Shown here: positions 63,394-64,000 of the stretch, in pieces
Numbering within the stretch: the first letter of the stretch is position 1
How the letters are laid out: every line of letters begins with the position of its first letter
Assembly: GCA_024529925.1 (NCBI GenBank)
Contig: JAFEUB010000846.1
Coordinates: 699,001 to 763,000, forward strand
Reading direction: 5' to 3'
Source of the DNA: Ophthalmolycus amberensis
Lineage: Eukaryota; Chordata; Actinopteri; Perciformes; Zoarcidae
Length of the DNA stretch: 64,000 nt
The notes under the pieces: generated by a model
Told to the model about the DNA's origin: nothing
What the model saw: only the letters and a program-made list of their open reading frames with translations
Database searches by the model: none
Program-made: the position numbers and the translations under genes

Positions 63394-63745
63394 TTGTGTG
63401 TGTCTTTCTCTCTTTCTCTCTCTGTCTCTGTTGCTCTCACTCCCTCTCCCCTTTCTCCCTCACATTCTCACACACATATACAGATGTGGGATAGTTGTTT
63501 GCTTTTCTTGCCAAGCAAAAATGCTTTCTTCTCTTTGTGATCCGTTTTGGTGTTACCTGACAAGTGTGTGTGTGCGTGTGTGTGTGAAGGGAGTGAGCAA
63601 GTGCTAAACCCAGCTCCTTGCCTGAGTGCTGCTGCAAAGGCCCAGGTTGACAAGGAGGAATGAGATTGTCATCCCAGGGATTAAGCATAATGAGCAAGAT
63701 TGACAGACAAGACAACATTGTACACTTGCACTGACACACACAGAA

Positions 63746-63746
<1 letters not shown>

Positions 63747-63772
<26 letters not shown>
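63747..63772. repeat. (CA)n microsatellite
   Basis: About 13 CA units near the window end. Confidence 0.92.
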
Positions 63773-63778
<6 letters not shown>

Positions 63779-64000
63779 TACACACAGAAATGTACACAGG
63801 CAATTATAGAGGTGTATCAAAGTAGTGGGATAAGCCTCTGTTTAAATGCATATGAGTAGACCATTCCATCATTGCCTGCACGCCATTATAGGGAGGGAAC
63901 AGCGATTACCCCTCCTTACTTTCACTGGATATTTTCTTTTTTTTCCTCTTGTCTTTTTCCCACTCCCATTCTCCTTCGTCCTGTTTCTCATTTGCGTGTT

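Larger units (their letters stand above)
51976..64000. other. Downstream flanking DNA, no gene recognised
   Basis: All reading frames here are short and fit chance or microsatellite origin. It contains CA/GT tracts (56513-56544, 57961-57993, 58121-58170, 60978-61022, 62348-62396, 63350-63378, 63747-63772), a compound CT/CA/CG array at 56160-56240, a C/T-rich stretch near 61380-61490, a CRE plus CCAAT pair near 56949-56997, and a dispersed repeat fragment near 62411-62625. No Wnt-type cysteine-rich exon or other conserved domain was seen. Confidence 0.6.

Noticed and set aside
7601..63800. Repeated CA/GT tracts as a possible CRISPR-like or designed array
   Set aside because: They are ordinary dinucleotide microsatellites with no regular spacers, in a vertebrate genome.
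48900..64000. Expected WNT5A gene downstream of ERC2
   Set aside because: In mammals WNT5A follows ERC2, but no Wnt exon motifs or cysteine pattern appear in this stretch. The gene is probably beyond the window or elsewhere.

Overview
The window is vertebrate nuclear DNA, almost certainly from a ray-finned (teleost) fish. It has large introns, dense CA/GT and CT microsatellites, long poly-C/poly-G runs, fish-type LINEs of the L2 and L1/Tx1 groups, and dispersed repeats of the kind abundant in spiny-rayed fishes. It is not microbial: there are no operons, no CRISPR arrays, and most ORFs are chance translations of intron or microsatellite DNA.

One protein-coding gene is supported, the 3' end of ERC2 (CAST/ELKS family, a presynaptic active-zone scaffold) on the + strand. 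Five coding exons are visible: 6768-6899, 10409-10569, 40518-40665, 45005-45166 and 48873-48899. All have GT-AG borders and matching phases. They encode the C-terminal coiled coils, a histidine-rich linker and the eight-residue tail DDEEGIWA, which ends in the GIWA motif that binds the RIM PDZ domain. The residues favour ERC2 over its paralogue ERC1. The 5' part of the gene lies upstream of the window.

Layout: 1-6767 is the end of an upstream intron and holds a large (TATC)n array and a (CT)n tract. The 3.5-kb intron 6900-10408 contains a structured, non-repetitive segment near 8.9-9.1 kb. The 30-kb intron 10570-40517 contains two LINEs, both antisense to the gene: a 5'-truncated L2-type copy (13239-14228, with an inverted 16-bp copy of its own end at the truncation point) and a 4.3-kb L1/Tx1-type copy (29518-33851) flanked by an 11-bp target-site duplication. 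It also holds a dispersed repeat (about 23540-24090) and several homopolymer C/G runs. Introns 40666-45004 and 45167-48872 are ordinary. After the stop codon, 48900-64000 holds the likely 3' UTR (first canonical AATAAA at 51950), then intergenic DNA with microsatellites and a fish repeat fragment (about 62411-62625). No second gene was recognised there. In mammals WNT5A follows ERC2, but no Wnt coding exon was seen in this window.

I did not find a previously undescribed biological system. The most useful observations are the symmetric 132-nt ERC2 exon at 6768-6899, which from memory is not part of the usual mammalian ERC2 protein, the tiny coding part of the terminal exon, and the structure of the two LINE insertions. 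Comparisons with known proteins and repeats are from memory; no search was run.
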